Positions 36,179 through 45,312 of a DNA stretch of 60,231 nt are shown here, one piece after another. The notes beneath the pieces were generated by a model. The model did not search any database and was not told the origin of the DNA. It was given only the letters and a program-made list of their open reading frames with translations. Position 1 is the stretch's first letter. Each line of letters starts with the position of its first letter. Both the position numbers and the translations under genes were made by a program. The stretch is from Candidatus Poribacteria bacterium (lineage in GTDB: Bacteria; Poribacteria; WGA-4E; WGA-3G), in NCBI GenBank assembly GCA_022394775.1, contig JAGFCB010000147.1, positions 1-60,231 of the forward strand. Reading direction: 5' to 3'.

Positions 36179-36537
36179 AATTGGTTACATCGGCTTTAAA
36201 TGGACAAACTGACTTTCTATGTGGTATATTATAACACGTGACGTAGCCATAGAACTGCCCCTATCGTGCTGTGGTAGCATAGATAGCAGTTGGCAGTTAA
36301 GATCAGGACTTACGCATTTTTCCATGATAACGAACGCCCAACGCACTGCAGGGTTTGAAACCCCGCCTGCAGGTGGGTTGTGTAAGTCCTAAAGATGTTT
36401 TCATCTAACAAAGTGCTTCTTTTAGAATTGCCTCAAGACCCGTAGCTCGTAATGTAATGGAGAGCGGCTTTATGGAGTGCACTTTATAGATGCAATGCAC
36501 ATTGTTCTTCCGCAAGGGAAAATTAAAAATTAAAAAT
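36179..36537. other. Divergent gene-free interval upstream of metH
   Basis: The interval of 359 bp separates a minus-strand small gene from metH. It contains R1 copy C (36305-36390). Nothing in it has the conserved core of a cobalamin or SAM riboswitch, and I see no convincing metH promoter. Confidence 0.5.
36305..36390. mobile_element. R1 miniature inverted-repeat element, copy C
   Basis: At 86 bp it is the shortest R1 copy. Ends AGGACTTACGCA and TGTGTAAGTCCT form a nearly perfect terminal inverted repeat, and the body includes GCACTGCAGGGTTTGAAACC. The 7-bp flanks TAAGATC and AAAGATG agree at five positions, so an original target duplication has probably been altered. Confidence 0.78.
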
Positions 36538-39500
36538 ATGACAGATACTGAACGGATAACATATCTTAAAAATGAACTCAAAAAACGGATTCTGGTCCTC
36601 GACGGTGCAATGGGATCGCTATTGCAAACCTATCGACTCACGGAAACAGATTTTCGTGGCGATCAGTTTGCAGATCACCCCTGCGAACTTAAAGGCTACA
36701 ACGATCTACTCTCTATTACGCAACCGCACATTGTCCGGGAGATACACGCAAACTATTGTCGTGCGGGTGCGGATATTATTGAAACAAATACCTTTACGAG
36801 TACATCCGTCTCAATGGCGGACTACCAACTCCAAGATGTCGCGTATCAGGTAAACTATGCGGCTGCACAAATCGCTCGTGAAGTCGCAGATAAATGGACA
36901 TCATCGGACAAACCGCGTTTCGTTGCCGGAAGCATGGGACCTACCAATCGTAGTTGCACCATCTCTCCAAACGTGAACGATCCGGGTTATCGGAATATCA
37001 CCTTCTCACAACTTGTTTCTGCTTACACAACGCAAGCAGAGGGCTTAATTGACGGCGGTGCTGATTTCCTGCTCGTTGAAACCGTCATGGACACACTCAA
37101 TTGTAAAGCTGCCCTGTTTGCTATCCAAAGCCTCGCCGAAGCCCGCGCCATTGATATCCCGCTCATCGTTTCCTCAGACAGAAGTGGTGGTGGTGGACGG
37201 AACCTCTCAGGACAGACGGTTGAGGCGTTCTGGAACTCCGTCCGACACGCGAATCTGCTGGCTGTCGGGTTAAACTGCGGTTTCGGTGCACAACAGATTC
37301 GTCCCTATCTCGCCGAGATGGCGAAAATGACGGATGTTCCGGTTATCTGTTATCCGAATGCTGGACTGCCTAACGAACTCGGTCAGTATACACAGACCCC
37401 CGCGGAGATGGGGGATTGGATACACGAATTCGCGCGAAACGGTTTTGTCAATATCGTCGGTGGATGTTGCGGGAGTCAACCCGAACACATCGAAACGATT
37501 GCGAAAGTCGCTGCTGAATACGCACCCCGTCAGCCCGCTCCACAAGCACCTGCCTGTCGGCTCAGCGGTTTAGAAGCGTTTAACATCACACCCGATTCTC
37601 TCTTTGTTAACGTTGGTGAACGGACAAACGTAACAGGTTCGCGCCGATTCGCGACACTCATTAAAAACGAGGATTATGAGACGGCTTTAGAGGTCGCCAG
37701 GGACCAAGTAGAGAACGGTGCCCAAGTCATTGACATCAATATGGACGCGGGCATGTTAGATGCCAAAACCGCAATGGTTAAGTTTCTCAATCTCATCGCT
37801 GCAGAACCGGACATTAGTCGTGTGCCTATCATGTTGGACTCCAGTCGCTGGGAGGTTATAGAAGCGGGTTTGGAATGCATTCAAGGGAAAGGGGTTGTTA
37901 ACTCGATTAGTCTGAAAGAGGGAGAGGCAGATTTTTTAGCAAAAGCACGACTGATCCGCCGGTATGGTGCCGCCGTTATTATTATGGCGTTCGACGAGGA
38001 AGGTCAAGCCGATACCCACGAACGGAAGGTAGAGATTTGTCGGCGAGCGTACCGACTCTTAACGGAACAGGTCGGATTTCCACCCGAAGACATCATCTTT
38101 GACCCGAATATCTTCGCCGTTGCTACTGGCATCGAAGCGCACAACGAATACGCGAAGGCATTCATTGAGGCATGTGCAGAAATTAAAACCACCTGTCCAC
38201 ACGCTTTGGTGAGCGGCGGTGTTAGCAATATCTCTTTTGCGTTTCGTGGTAACGACACGGTGCGTGAGGCGATGCATGCAGCGTTCCTTTACCATGCGAT
38301 CAATGCTGGTATGGACATGGGGATTGTCAACGCTGGTCAACTTGCAGTCTATGATGATCTGCCAAAAACACTCCTTGAAGTCGTGGAGGATGTTCTGTTC
38401 AACCGACGCGAAGACGCTACAGATCAACTGGTCAACCTCGCCGGTACGCTCCAAAGTAAAGGAAAAAAGAGACGTGTGAACCGAAAGTGGCGGAAATTAC
38501 CGGTTGAAAAGCGACTCAGCCACGCACTCGTTGAAGGCATTATCGAGTATATTGAAGATGATACGGAGGAAGCACGTCTTACATACAAACGTCCTATACA
38601 GGTGATTGAGGGCCCGTTGATGGACGGTATGGACCGCGTTGGTGAACTTTTCGGTGACGGTAAAATGTTCCTGCCGCAAGTCGTCAAAAGCGCGCGAGTT
38701 ATGAAAAAGGCAGTCGCGCATCTCGTGCCCTTTATTGAAAAGGAACAGGCGGAAGGGACTATCCGATCGCGAGGTAAAATCGTGATGGCGACGGTGAAAG
38801 GCGACGTGCACGACATCGGAAAAAATATCGTCGGTGTTGTACTCGGGTGCAATAATTACGAAGTCATTGACCTCGGTGTGATGGTGCCTGCGGAAGATAT
38901 TCTGGAAACAGCACGCGAAAAAAACGCCGATATTATCGGATTAAGCGGACTCATCACGCCATCGTTAGATGAGATGGTACACGTCGCTGAAGAGATGGAG
39001 CGCGAAGATTTCCGTATCCCGCTGCTCATCGGTGGCGCGACGACTTCCAAAATACATACCGCTGTCCAAATTGAACCCGCTTACAGTGGTTCAACAATTC
39101 ACGTCAAAGATGCCTCCCGAAGTGTTGGCGTAGTCGGTGATTTGATGAGCAGTGAAAGACAGCAGCCGTTCATTGAACAGACCCGTGAAGCGTACGCAGA
39201 GATCCGCGAACATCGTGCGAAAAACCGGAAGCAGGCGAACCTGCTCCCCTTCACTGTCGCACAAGCGCGCCAATTCGCTCCAGACTGGCAGAATTACCAA
39301 CCTCCTAAACCTTCCACAATAGGCGTTACGGTCTTTGCGGACTACCCTTTGGACGAACTTGTTGACTATATCGACTGGAGTCCATTTTTTACAACATGGG
39401 GTCTCCGTGGCAAATATCCGAATATATTGGAGCATCCAGAAGTCGGTGAGGAAGCGCGTAAACTCCTAAAAGATGCCGAAGCACTCCTCCGGGTCATCCT

Positions 39501-40212
39501 TGAAGAGAAACGGTTCGCTGCGCGTGCTGTCGTCGGACTTTTCCCTGCCAACAGTGTCGGTGAAGTCACCGAAATCTATGCAGACGAAGCGCGATCGGAA
39601 GCAATCGCCATCTTACACCACCTACGTCAACAGACAGAACAGCCTTTCACGAGACCGAACCTCAGCCTCGGTGATTTCATTGCACCGAAGGCGACAGCAC
39701 TGGCAGACTATATTGGAGCGTTTGCGGTAACAACAGGTCTTGGTGTCTCTGAATTCTGCGCTGAATTTGAACAGCAGCAGGACGATTACAACAGCATCAT
39801 GGCGAAGGCGTTAGCAGACCGACTCGCAGAGGCTTTCGCGGAGCGGATGCATCAGCACGTCCGGACAAAACTTTGGGGCTACGCTGTCGATGAGGCGTTG
39901 GAAAATGAGGCTTTAATTGCCGAAAAATACCGCGGGATCCGACCTGCACCGGGCTATCCGGCGTGTCCTGATCACAACCAAAAACGGGTGTTGTTTGAAC
40001 TACTGAATGCTACGGAAAACACGGGTATTTCTCTTACCGAGAGCCTGGCGATGTTCCCAGCCGCGTCTGTGAGTGGGTGGTATTATTCGCATCCAGAGGC
40101 GAAGTATTTCAGCATCGGTAGAATCGGGGAGGATCAGGTTGCGGATTATGCGAAACGTACTGGAATGGACATCGAAATAGCAAAACGTTGGCTCAAACCT
40201 TTGTTGACATAA
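36538..40212 (+). CDS. metH: Cobalamin-dependent methionine synthase
   Basis: The 1224-residue enzyme transfers the methyl group of methyltetrahydrofolate to homocysteine through B12. All four modules are present. The homocysteine domain has [10 protein letters not shown] and the zinc cysteines in GLNCGFG and [10 protein letters not shown]. The pterin domain has [14 protein letters not shown] and [12 protein letters not shown]. The cobalamin domain has DVHDIGKN, whose His (about 758) is the cobalt ligand. The reactivation domain binds AdoMet ([15 protein letters not shown]). The most likely start is [10 protein letters not shown] at 36538; a frame 16 codons longer is open, and neither start has a strong ribosome site. 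Confidence 0.96.
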   Translation: MTDTERITYLKNELKKRILVLDGAMGSLLQTYRLTETDFRGDQFADHPCELKGYNDLLSITQPHIVREIHANYCRAGADIIETNTFTSTSVSMADYQLQDVAYQVNYAAAQIAREVADKWTSSDKPRFVAGSMGPTNRSCTISPNVNDPGYRNITFSQLVSAYTTQAEGLIDGGADFLLVETVMDTLNCKAALFAIQSLAEARAIDIPLIVSSDRSGGGGRNLSGQTVEAFWNSVRHANLLAVGLNCGFGAQQIRPYLAEMAKMTDVPVICYPNAGLPNELGQYTQTPAEMGDWIHEFARNGFVNIVGGCCGSQPEHIETIAKVAAEYAPRQPAPQAPACRLSGLEAFNITPDSLFVNVGERTNVTGSRRFATLIKNEDYETALEVARDQVENGAQVIDINMDAGMLDAKTAMVKFLNLIAAEPDISRVPIMLDSSRWEVIEAGLECIQGKGVVNSISLKEGEADFLAKARLIRRYGAAVIIMAFDEEGQADTHERKVEICRRAYRLLTEQVGFPPEDIIFDPNIFAVATGIEAHNEYAKAFIEACAEIKTTCPHALVSGGVSNISFAFRGNDTVREAMHAAFLYHAINAGMDMGIVNAGQLAVYDDLPKTLLEVVEDVLFNRREDATDQLVNLAGTLQSKGKKRRVNRKWRKLPVEKRLSHALVEGIIEYIEDDTEEARLTYKRPIQVIEGPLMDGMDRVGELFGDGKMFLPQVVKSARVMKKAVAHLVPFIEKEQAEGTIRSRGKIVMATVKGDVHDIGKNIVGVVLGCNNYEVIDLGVMVPAEDILETAREKNADIIGLSGLITPSLDEMVHVAEEMEREDFRIPLLIGGATTSKIHTAVQIEPAYSGSTIHVKDASRSVGVVGDLMSSERQQPFIEQTREAYAEIREHRAKNRKQANLLPFTVAQARQFAPDWQNYQPPKPSTIGVTVFADYPLDELVDYIDWSPFFTTWGLRGKYPNILEHPEVGEEARKLLKDAEALLRVILEEKRFAARAVVGLFPANSVGEVTEIYADEARSEAIAILHHLRQQTEQPFTRPNLSLGDFIAPKATALADYIGAFAVTTGLGVSEFCAEFEQQQDDYNSIMAKALADRLAEAFAERMHQHVRTKLWGYAVDEALENEALIAEKYRGIRPAPGYPACPDHNQKRVLFELLNATENTGISLTESLAMFPAASVSGWYYSHPEAKYFSIGRIGEDQVADYAKRTGMDIEIAKRWLKPLLT

Positions 40213-40264
40213 TTTTCCTTTTCAGTTTTAATTAAGTAAAATAAAATGATAAGGAGTTAAACTA

Positions 40265-40492
40265 ATGAAGTGCGATATTTGCGGAAAGCCAGGCGCACGC
40301 CAACGCCACATTTCCCGAAGTTACGGAAAGGGTGAATCGCTACTCGTCATTGAAGATGTCCCTATTATCCACTGCCCGAATTGTGGTGAGGGATATTTGA
40401 CTGCACAGACACTCAAAGAAATCGAACGTATTAAGCAGAATCAGCAAACTGTTGCATCAAAACGCCCGGTGTCAGTCGCTGCTTTCGACTAA
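40265..40492 (+). CDS. YgiT-type zinc-finger protein (orphan MqsA-like)
   Basis: The 75-residue protein has two zinc knuckles: CDICG near the start and CPNCGEGYL in the middle. A short helix with LKEIERIKQNQQ follows. This is the YgiT/MqsA N-terminal domain that usually serves as the antitoxin of a small toxin gene just upstream. Here no toxin gene is adjacent (metH ends 52 bp upstream), and the helix-turn-helix found in full MqsA is absent. It may be an orphan or a zinc-binding regulator. Ribosome site AAGGAG is strong. Confidence 0.8.
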   Translation: MKCDICGKPGARQRHISRSYGKGESLLVIEDVPIIHCPNCGEGYLTAQTLKEIERIKQNQQTVASKRPVSVAAFD

Positions 40493-40509
40493 TTTGGTAA
40501 AAGAAAAAC

Positions 40510-41400
40510 ATGCAAACATCTCATAAATACTTAGATCCAGTGGCACTCTCTCGGATTGGCGGGATGGAACTTGTCGCACGTCTCGTCGTTGAAGGGTTCG
40601 TCACAGGGTTACACAAAAGTCCGTATCAAGGGTTCAGCGTCGAATTCGCAGAGCATCGGCAGTATATGCCCGGTGATGAGATCCGCTATATCGATTGGAA
40701 GGTCTTCGGGAAATCCGACCGGTATTACGTCAAAAAATTTGAAGAGGAGACGAACCTGCGTGCCTACATCCTGCTCGACACCAGCGCGTCAATGAACTAC
40801 AAATACACTGAGGAGTCGTTGACGAAGTTTGAATACGGCTGTTACCTCGCGGCGACACTCACTTACCTCATGCTGAAGCAGCGCGATTCCGTTGGGTTGG
40901 CACTCTTCGATACGGATATAACGCAATACATTCCACCGAGAGGTGCCGCCACACATCTTCAAGCGATAATGTCTGCTCTGGAGAACGCAACCCCCGGTCA
41001 GGAAACCGAGTTGAGCAGCCTTTTTCACGAACTCGCCAAACGGATTGTGCGCCGCGGTTTAGTCATCGTGATTTCGGATCTGCTCGATGAACCCTCGCAC
41101 GTCATCTCTGCGCTGAAACATCTCCGTCACCAGAAACATGAGGTTATTGTATTTCATCTGCTTGACCCTGCCGAACTTACCTTCCCTTATACAGGCTCTG
41201 TCGTTTTTCGGGACATGGAAACCGGAGAGACACTTTCAACACAAGCCGACACCCTGAAAACGGATTACCTTGAGAAGCTGAACGGATTTATCCAGAGTTA
41301 CCGTCGTGGGTGCGGCGCGAGCCAGATTGACTATGTGCAGATGGATACTGCAACACCTTTTGACTACGCACTGTCTGAGTACCTATCAAGGAGAAAATAA
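40510..41400 (+). CDS. DUF58-domain protein (vWA-like)
   Basis: The 296-residue protein shows the DUF58 signature HRQYMPGDEIRYIDWKVFGKSDRYYVKKFEEETNLRAYILLDTSASM. The last part is a vWA-like metal site (DTSASM). Such proteins commonly stand beside MoxR AAA ATPases and membrane vWA proteins in surface or cofactor assembly modules, but none of these partners is near here. The next gene begins within its stop codon (TAATG), so the two are probably cotranscribed. Confidence 0.88.
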   Translation: MQTSHKYLDPVALSRIGGMELVARLVVEGFVTGLHKSPYQGFSVEFAEHRQYMPGDEIRYIDWKVFGKSDRYYVKKFEEETNLRAYILLDTSASMNYKYTEESLTKFEYGCYLAATLTYLMLKQRDSVGLALFDTDITQYIPPRGAATHLQAIMSALENATPGQETELSSLFHELAKRIVRRGLVIVISDLLDEPSHVISALKHLRHQKHEVIVFHLLDPAELTFPYTGSVVFRDMETGETLSTQADTLKTDYLEKLNGFIQSYRRGCGASQIDYVQMDTATPFDYALSEYLSRRK

Positions 41401-42551
41401 TGAAAATATATCGGATCGGAATCTTGGGATGTAGAGGACGCGGGACAGCCGCAGCACGGGCGTATCATGCGCATCCACGCACGGAGATTGTGGCGCTCTG
41501 CGATCTGATTGAAGAACGTCTGAATACCTTGGGCGAAGAAGTCAATGTTGCAGCAAGGTTTACTGATTTAGACAAGATGATCCAGCAGACGCAACCCGAC
41601 ATCGTTGCGATCCCGACCGGCACGGAATTCCATTACGATCTTTGTATGCGGGTGCTGGAACACGGGGTCAATATTGAAGTCGAGAAACCGATGTGTATAG
41701 ATCTTGTGCAAGCGGATGCCGTTATCGCGAAAGCGGAAGAGAAAGGTGTACAAGTCGCTGTGCATCATCAGGGGCGCGTTGGCGCATCCATGCAGGCACT
41801 CGCTCGCGCTTTTAACGCAGGCAAAATCGGTGAATTGCGCTACATGTACGGCAGCGGGAAAGGCTATTACGGCGGCTATGGTTTGCTGAACATCGGCACG
41901 CACATGCTGAACAATATGTTGCATTTCGGAAGACGCTGCGAAAGTGTCGTCGCACACCTGACGACCGGTGCGAAATCGATCACACCTACCGATGTTGTGC
42001 CATCGCCAAGCGGTATGGGAACGATCGCAGGTGAATACATCACTGCTACACTCCAGTATGAAGGGCACGTTACTGGCACGCTGCTTCAGCACCGCTTTCA
42101 TAAGATGGACACCGATGCGTATTCTATGGAGCTCTACGGCACTGAAGGACGACTTTTCTGGAAAAGCGGCGGCGCATGGTGGCTACCGACCCCACACTAT
42201 CTTCCTGACGGCACACATGACCAGTGGGAAACATTGGAACTCATCTATCCTGAGCATTATGACCCTAAGGGTAGCGCGTCGGAAGCGGATTATTGGTTCG
42301 TGGAGGATTATGTCAACGCTTTAGATGAGGGTAGACCGCATACGTGCAGTGGCACTGAGGGACGACACATCATTGAGATGATGATGGGGATCTTTGAATC
42401 GGCGGCGTACGGCACTCGCGTTAATCTTCCGCAACCCGATCGGCGGCACCCGTTATTAAGATGGCGCGAAGAATCAGGGTTAGATGCACCCGCGGAAATG
42501 CCTCGGGCGTATGGCGAGTGGCTCACGTTAGAATCTGATCGGATTCGTTAA
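41400..42551 (+). CDS. Gfo/Idh/MocA family oxidoreductase
   Basis: The 383-residue protein has a Rossmann start (IGILGCRGRGTAAARAYHAHP) and VEKPMCIDL, the family's EKP lysine motif. In the C-terminal domain GLLNIGTHMLNNMLHFG holds the His of the substrate site. ATG overlaps the TAA of the DUF58 gene by one base. The specific polyol or sugar substrate is unknown. It converges on another family member at 42607, a paralogue rather than a duplicate, as only the family motifs match. Confidence 0.9.
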   Translation: MKIYRIGILGCRGRGTAAARAYHAHPRTEIVALCDLIEERLNTLGEEVNVAARFTDLDKMIQQTQPDIVAIPTGTEFHYDLCMRVLEHGVNIEVEKPMCIDLVQADAVIAKAEEKGVQVAVHHQGRVGASMQALARAFNAGKIGELRYMYGSGKGYYGGYGLLNIGTHMLNNMLHFGRRCESVVAHLTTGAKSITPTDVVPSPSGMGTIAGEYITATLQYEGHVTGTLLQHRFHKMDTDAYSMELYGTEGRLFWKSGGAWWLPTPHYLPDGTHDQWETLELIYPEHYDPKGSASEADYWFVEDYVNALDEGRPHTCSGTEGRHIIEMMMGIFESAAYGTRVNLPQPDRRHPLLRWREESGLDAPAEMPRAYGEWLTLESDRIR

Positions 42552-42562
42552 AAATCAAGGTA

Positions 42563-42584
42563 GGTGCGGTTTCCTAACCGCACC
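42563..42584. terminator. Bidirectional terminator-like hairpin
   Basis: GGTGCGGTT and AACCGCACC form a perfect 9-bp stem with a 4-nt loop (TCCT). It lies exactly between two convergent oxidoreductase genes, 11 bp past one stop codon and 23 bp before the other. Neither arm is followed by a long T-run, so termination strength is uncertain. Confidence 0.6.
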
Positions 42585-42606
42585 GAATTCAAATCAAGAA
42601 ACATAT

Positions 42607-43572
42607 CTACATTATCTGTGCGATAACTGCGTTCGTCTGCAACCCTGACTCACCGGAACACCGGATCGGTTCACCCGTCTTCAGATGGTTGACAAAATCT
42701 TCTACGAGCCCTGTATGCGTGTGGGGCAACGGGATCTGGTTCATCTCAACCAATCCATCTGACTTCGTTTCAAGCGTCAGATTCCCTGAATTCAGCGGCG
42801 AACACCGCAAACACCCTTCTGTGCCGTAGACTTCCACATCGTCAATCGAGACACCGACATTCCAGTTAATATTCGCTACGGCATGTGTACCACTCTCGAA
42901 GCGGAGCGTGAATACAGCAGAATCGTCTACGTCAATGTCCAGATGGACGGCTTCGGCGTAGCCTTGCACAGACGCAATATCCCCCATTAGATACTGAAGA
43001 AGCGAGATACGGTGGCTACCGAGATCCATCAACACGCCGCCGCCACTGATTTTTGGATCTACCCGCCAACTGCTCAGATCGTGTCGGTTCGGGTTATAGA
43101 AACCGGTATGATTGACTTTTGCAAGCACGACGTTCCCGATAGCACCCTCGTCCATCAACGCCTTCATCTTCACGATATTCGGATAGAAGTTCCGGTAATA
43201 AGCGAGCATCAAAGTGACACCCGCATCGTTGCAGGCATCCACCATGCGTTGGCACTCTTCAACCGTCATCGCCATCGGTTTCTCGCAGAGGATGTGCTTA
43301 CCGGCTTCCGCTGTACGGATAACGTGTTCACAGTGGAGATACGGCGGCGTTGCGACATAGATAGCATTGAGTTCATCATCTGCGAGGAGTGCGTCAACAT
43401 CGGTATAGACCCGTTTCGCACCGTGTCTCTCGGCAAAGGCTTCCGCTTTGGCGCGATTTCGCCGCATCACAGCGATGAGTTCTGAGTCGTTAACACTATA
43501 AAGCGGCGGTCCACCCTTATATTCAGCGACATCGCCACAACCGAGTATGCCCCATCTGAGCGTTGCTGTCAA
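42607..43572 (-). CDS. Gfo/Idh/MocA family oxidoreductase
   Basis: The 321-residue member of the family has a Rossmann start LRWGILGCGDVAEYKGGPPLY, then AGKHILCEKPMAMTVEEC (the lysine of the EKP motif) and GGGVLMDLGSHRISLLQYL with the conserved His. The start is inferred as TTG at 43572, overlapping the TGA stop of the TPR gene upstream, so the pair is probably translated together. The product may act on a sugar or inositol. The C-terminus is a little shorter than common relatives but the core is complete. Confidence 0.88.
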   Translation of the reverse strand: MTATLRWGILGCGDVAEYKGGPPLYSVNDSELIAVMRRNRAKAEAFAERHGAKRVYTDVDALLADDELNAIYVATPPYLHCEHVIRTAEAGKHILCEKPMAMTVEECQRMVDACNDAGVTLMLAYYRNFYPNIVKMKALMDEGAIGNVVLAKVNHTGFYNPNRHDLSSWRVDPKISGGGVLMDLGSHRISLLQYLMGDIASVQGYAEAVHLDIDVDDSAVFTLRFESGTHAVANINWNVGVSIDDVEVYGTEGCLRCSPLNSGNLTLETKSDGLVEMNQIPLPHTHTGLVEDFVNHLKTGEPIRCSGESGLQTNAVIAQIM

Positions 43573-44231
43573 GTGTCTTCCTCCTGTTTTTGTGCCTTTC
43601 GATCCTCTTCAAACAGTTCCAAAACCTTGTGGGTAGACTCACAGTTAGGATCTATGAAAAGCGCGTCGGTAAGATATTTTTCTGCTTCTTCCAACTTACC
43701 TTGTCTCATGTAGACCAGCGCAATACTGGCGTGTACCATGGGGATCTCAGGATTCCGGGCAAGGGACTTTTGCAAATGCTTAAACGCCAGATCAAATTCA
43801 CCCAAGAAAGCGTAAGTGTTCCCAATGTAGAAATCAAGCTCTATGGCATCCAGTCCCAGCTCGCGCGCCTGCTGAAAATGATAGAGTGCCTTGTCATAAA
43901 CGTCCAGATCGATATAGGCGCGTCCGAGGGCGTAGTGTGCCTTTTCCTTTTCTTCATCTCGATCAGCTACGAGTGCAGCAGTGCCCATCTCCACCGCCTC
44001 TTCAAATCTCCGCAATTCTACGTAAACGTAAGCCAATTTATAATACACCGAAGACATTTTGGGATTCACGGTGAGTGCCTTCTCGAAGTGGAAAGCCGCT
44101 GTTTCAGGTGCCTCAAGTGCCATGTAGGTTATACCAAGATTATGATGCGCGTCCGCGTCATCTGCATCCATAGCGAGTACTTGCAAAAAAGCAGCTTTCG
44201 CTTTAGTATGTTCCCGCTGTCTATTATACAT
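43569..44231 (-). CDS. TPR protein with a 5' end interrupted by a stop codon
   Basis: The 220-residue protein is built of about six TPR units (DADAHHNLGITYMALEAPETAAFHFEKALTVNP). In-frame homologous-looking sequence continues upstream of this ATG: codons at 44232-44285 read KRRKNRAKTKAAYLKRGD. They are preceded by TAA (44286-44288) and then by ATG-ATG-GCA-CAA (44300-44289) behind a GGGAGAGAG ribosome-like site. The original start was therefore probably 44297 or 44300, and the TAA at codon 4-5 is a nonsense change or a sequence error. The shortened product may still be made from 44231, which has no good ribosome site. It likely acts in protein-protein contacts. Confidence 0.75.
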   Translation of the reverse strand: MYNRQREHTKAKAAFLQVLAMDADDADAHHNLGITYMALEAPETAAFHFEKALTVNPKMSSVYYKLAYVYVELRRFEEAVEMGTAALVADRDEEKEKAHYALGRAYIDLDVYDKALYHFQQARELGLDAIELDFYIGNTYAFLGEFDLAFKHLQKSLARNPEIPMVHASIALVYMRQGKLEEAEKYLTDALFIDPNCESTHKVLELFEEDRKAQKQEEDT

Positions 44232-44895
44232 ATCGCCGCGTTTTAGGTATGCCGCCTTGGTTTTTGCTCGATTTTTCCTTCGTTTTTATTGTGCCATCAT
44301 ATCTCTCTCCCGTTCTTTTGTTTCATAGCCTGCGAGGCGGCTGTTTCAATCGCTCTTTTTGTAGGCGTAATCTCTCACCAGACTACAGTCCGTTTCGCCA
44401 TTGCAATGAGTATACCGTAAAACGTTGAATTTTTCAACTGCTTCTTCAAGGATGGGCAGAGCCATTCAATTTTAAGAAATTATTGGGTTTTACGTCTTTT
44501 TTCCAGAATCCGGTGCGAAATGCTGCGAAATGCTGCGAAAATTTCTGTGTTTTGTTTTAAAACATAACATATATGAAGTATTAACACCTGCGAAAAATAC
44601 AACACCAAACACCAAAAACCTACAATTGAATGACTCTTCAGGGATGAACGCGCGGAAGTTTGCAAAACTTTTCCGGTTGAATGCCAAAGAGAAATCTGTT
44701 AGGATAACTCAAGTTGCTACTAATAGATTTCGCGCACTTCCCAAGGGGTTTTCGTCTTTTTCCCCACCCCAGAGGGGTGATATATCTATAGAAAATGGCG
44801 TATTTGCGCGCTTGCACTCCAGCGGAGTGCAATGTGTATAAAAGGTGGCGACTTGCGTTAGGATATTAGACTAAGGAAAAACAGGAGAATGGACA
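44232..44895. other. Gene-free interval between the TPR and VOC genes
   Basis: The first 70 bp is the interrupted 5' end of the TPR gene. The rest includes a short 10-bp tandem (TGCTGCGAAA, about 44521-44540, preceded by a partial unit) and, near its end, an R3 element at 44707-44856. An apparent 103-codon ORF over 44530-44841 runs through the R3 element and is not convincing. I see nothing else in it. Confidence 0.55.
44707..44856. mobile_element. R3 miniature inverted-repeat element, copy 2
   Basis: It is flanked by the perfect 9-bp direct repeat GTTAGGATA (44698-44706 and 44857-44865). Ends ACTCAAGTTGCTAC and GTGGCGACTTGC form the degenerate terminal inverted repeat. Shared with copy 1 (26505-26693) are CTACTAA.AGATTT, CCCAGAGGGGTG, AGAAAATGG and the hairpin TTGCACTCC/GGAGTGCAA. 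It lacks the ~38-bp insert in the hairpin loop of copy 1. Confidence 0.85.
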
Positions 44896-45291
44896 ATGAC
44901 AAACAACGCAACACTTGAGAGAATTTATCCCTTTTTTATCGTTAAAGACCTTGCGGAGTCAATAGACTTCTATAATCAAAAACTCGGTTTTGAGACAGAC
45001 CTACTCATCCCAGAAGAAGACCCGTTTTTTGGGATCGTGTCTCGTGATGAGGTGCGGATTCTTCTCAAACATATCACTGAAGATATTCATCCGGTACCGA
45101 ACCACACCCGACACGAATGGGCAAGGTGGGACGCTTTCATTCTGACACCTAATCCTGACGCGCTGTTTGCTGAGTACCAGTCACGTGGATTGGAATTCCA
45201 CGAACCGCTCACAGATACCGACGACGGTCTCCGCGCTTTTGAAATCAAGGATCATGATGGGTATGTTTTGTGTTTTGGGAGATCGCGTTGA
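44896..45291 (+). CDS. Glyoxalase/bleomycin-resistance (VOC) family protein
   Basis: The 131-residue single-domain VOC protein begins with IYPFFIVKDLAESIDFYNQKLGFETDLL, the first beta-alpha-beta unit. It ends with AFEIKDHDGYVLCFGRSR, which carries the usual C-terminal metal-site Glu/His area. The pattern fits the small dioxygenase/glyoxalase-like group that binds a metal and an aromatic or electrophilic compound. No substrate can be inferred. An ACAGGAGAAT ribosome site precedes the ATG. It converges on the kinase gene with a 21-bp gap. Confidence 0.88.
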   Translation: MTNNATLERIYPFFIVKDLAESIDFYNQKLGFETDLLIPEEDPFFGIVSRDEVRILLKHITEDIHPVPNHTRHEWARWDAFILTPNPDALFAEYQSRGLEFHEPLTDTDDGLRAFEIKDHDGYVLCFGRSR

Positions 45292-45312
45292 GGAAGATAG
45301 ATTGAGTTTTAA

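Noticed and set aside
36391..36537. Cobalamin riboswitch upstream of metH
   Set aside because: I found no B12-box-like core or the extended structure expected of such a riboswitch.
44530..44841. 103-codon ORF
   Set aside because: It crosses an R3 element and a short tandem repeat, and its composition is not protein-like.
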